This document shows, piece after piece, positions 4,974 to 6,024 of a stretch of 6,024 nucleotides of DNA. The position numbers and the translations under genes are program-made. The notes below the pieces were generated by a model. It searched no databases, was not told the DNA's origin, and saw only the letters and a list, made by a program, of their open reading frames with translations. The stretch's first letter is position 1, and the number at the start of each line of letters is the position of its first letter. The stretch is from Candidatus Aminicenantota bacterium (GTDB lineage Bacteria > Acidobacteriota > Aminicenantia > Aminicenantales > Aminicenantaceae), in NCBI GenBank assembly GCA_030617525.1, contig JAUWVG010000172.1, positions 1 to 6,024 of the forward strand, read 5' to 3'.

Positions 4974-6024
4974 TTACTCTTCGCGTTCCTTAAATTTCCC
5001 TGCAGTTTTGGAGTAGATGTGCAGCACGATTATGCCAACAAAAAGATGCCCGCCTAGTGTGTACCAGACATACTCGGGATGATTCATCTTCTCAAAAACA
5101 TTGTAGAGAGTACTGGTGTAGATCACGCCGCTTAAAGTAGCTCCAATGAGAAGCGCAATGAAATTCATGCCCATATAGAGTCCGGCTTTTTCTTTGGGAG
5201 CGATCCATGTTACGTACTCTTGAATCCTGGGTGAAGATATCATCTCTCCAATCGCAAACAGAAATACTCCCAGGAAGATAAATGCCGGTGCGGCAATCAT
5301 AGAATAACCAAGAATTCCAAATCCTAAGGCCGCCACAAACATTCCAAACAGAAATGTCGGGATGGCTTTAGATTTTTCTATGATCCTGGACACAAAAACC
5401 TGGAAAATCATGATGATGTAACCGGTATGAGAGATAGACTCCCCCAGAATACGTCTGACTCCATCTGTCTCATCCACATGGGAAAAAATGCTGGCAAATC
5501 CGGCTCCAAATACCCCTTTTAAATTCAGATAGAGCTGAGCCGTATTGAGGTGATCATTCACATAGACAGTACACAGATTAAAAAAGGCCCAGAATGGCAG
5601 CCAGAAAAAGACGCCCAGCAGAATGATTAACATGGTAAACTTCAGATCTGAGAATGCAATCCAGATATCTTTGAACTTTTGACCAAGGGACACGCCTTCG
5701 ATCTCTCTTTCCGGTTCCTTGTAGAAAAAGATAGTGATCAGGAGCATCACCCCTATTGAAATCGCTGCAGCCAAAAACGCATAGTCCCAGGAAATGGCCC
5801 TCAATTTTCCCGCAACAATTGGGCCAAAGGATCCTCCCACATTAACCATGGCATAGAACAGACCGAATCCCATTGTTTTGTTGGTCTTGTCTGTTACGGA
5901 CCTGACTGTTCCTGCAATCAACGGTTTAAAAATTCCTGCCGCCAATCCGATGGTGAGCATGGTTAAAGCAATGCCCGAAAAAGTTTTTGTAAAGAGAAGA
6001 AGAAGGATGGCCGGCAAATAGGCC
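4974..6024 (-). CDS. MFS transporter, POT/peptide-permease-like, 5' end outside window
   Basis: The minus-strand frame is open to the right edge. A TTG at 6017 is only an internal leucine codon; the preceding codons read Ala-Tyr, so the true start lies outside. Numbering from that TTG, about 347 residues are visible, rich in hydrophobic segments (for example 3-30, 51-70, 79-98, 128-152, 198-212, 221-240, 243-261, 281-300, 318-335), as in an inner-membrane major facilitator protein lacking its first helices. GIFKPLIAG (29-36) followed by FYAMVNVGG (54-62) matches the proton-coupled oligopeptide transporter pattern in that order. GEMISSP with APKEKAGLYMGMNF (257-286) matches the C-terminal POT pattern. 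Di- or tripeptide uptake is therefore likely but the substrate is inferred. The peptidase gene 15 nt downstream fits this. Another MFS subfamily remains possible because the diagnostic N-terminal E-x-x-E-R motif is not in view. Confidence 0.78.
   Translation of the reverse strand, partial: AYLPAILLLLFTKTFSGIALTMLTIGLAAGIFKPLIAGTVRSVTDKTNKTMGFGLFYAMVNVGGSFGPIVAGKLRAISWDYAFLAAAISIGVMLLITIFFYKEPEREIEGVSLGQKFKDIWIAFSDLKFTMLIILLGVFFWLPFWAFFNLCTVYVNDHLNTAQLYLNLKGVFGAGFASIFSHVDETDGVRRILGESISHTGYIIMIFQVFVSRIIEKSKAIPTFLFGMFVAALGFGILGYSMIAAPAFIFLGVFLFAIGEMISSPRIQEYVTWIAPKEKAGLYMGMNFIALLIGATLSGVIYTSTLYNVFEKMNHPEYVWYTLGGHLFVGIIVLHIYSKTAGKFKEREE

Noticed and set aside
6015..6017. TTG as the start codon of the transporter.
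   Set aside because: The frame stays open to the window edge, and the missing N-terminal helices of the family show the true start lies beyond it.

Overview
The window looks like chromosomal DNA of a bacterium. It has Shine-Dalgarno sites, sigma70-type promoters, tight operon spacing and moderate GC. Nothing fixes the taxon. The relatives I recall for the central gene pair are large fused proteins of Bacteroidota and similar Gram-negative or uncultivated groups, so that is only a weak hint. I see no rRNA, tRNA, CRISPR array, insertion sequence or integrase.

Layout: (1) 1-150, minus strand: the first 50 codons of a glycosyltransferase whose N-terminus resembles the glucosyl-3-phosphoglycerate synthase-like family. 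It runs off the left edge. (2) 151-691: a long divergent intergenic region. It has a good promoter for each flanking gene, and a 20-bp element upstream of both promoters in the same orientation relative to each. (3) 692-2350 and 2355-3776, plus strand: a two-gene operon, the most unusual part of the window. The first gene is a stand-alone ATP-grasp (PPDK_N / PEP-synthase N-terminal) protein without the phosphohistidine and PEP/pyruvate domains. The second is a two-domain receiver protein with a duplicated C-terminal module. As I recall, these two parts occur fused in one polypeptide, receiver first, in Bacteroidota proteins annotated 'PEP/pyruvate-binding domain'. Here they are split and in the opposite order. 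(4) 3777-4958 and 4974-6024, minus strand: an M24 metallopeptidase (Xaa-Pro dipeptidase/aminopeptidase type) preceded by a POT-like MFS transporter that runs off the right edge.

The plus- and minus-strand operons meet tail to tail with no base between their stop codons. The transporter and peptidase make a plausible peptide uptake and hydrolysis unit. The ATP-grasp and receiver proteins make a plausible signalling or regulated-kinase unit of unknown output. The shared upstream element suggests co-regulation of that unit with the glycosyltransferase. All family assignments are from memory of motifs; no database search was possible.
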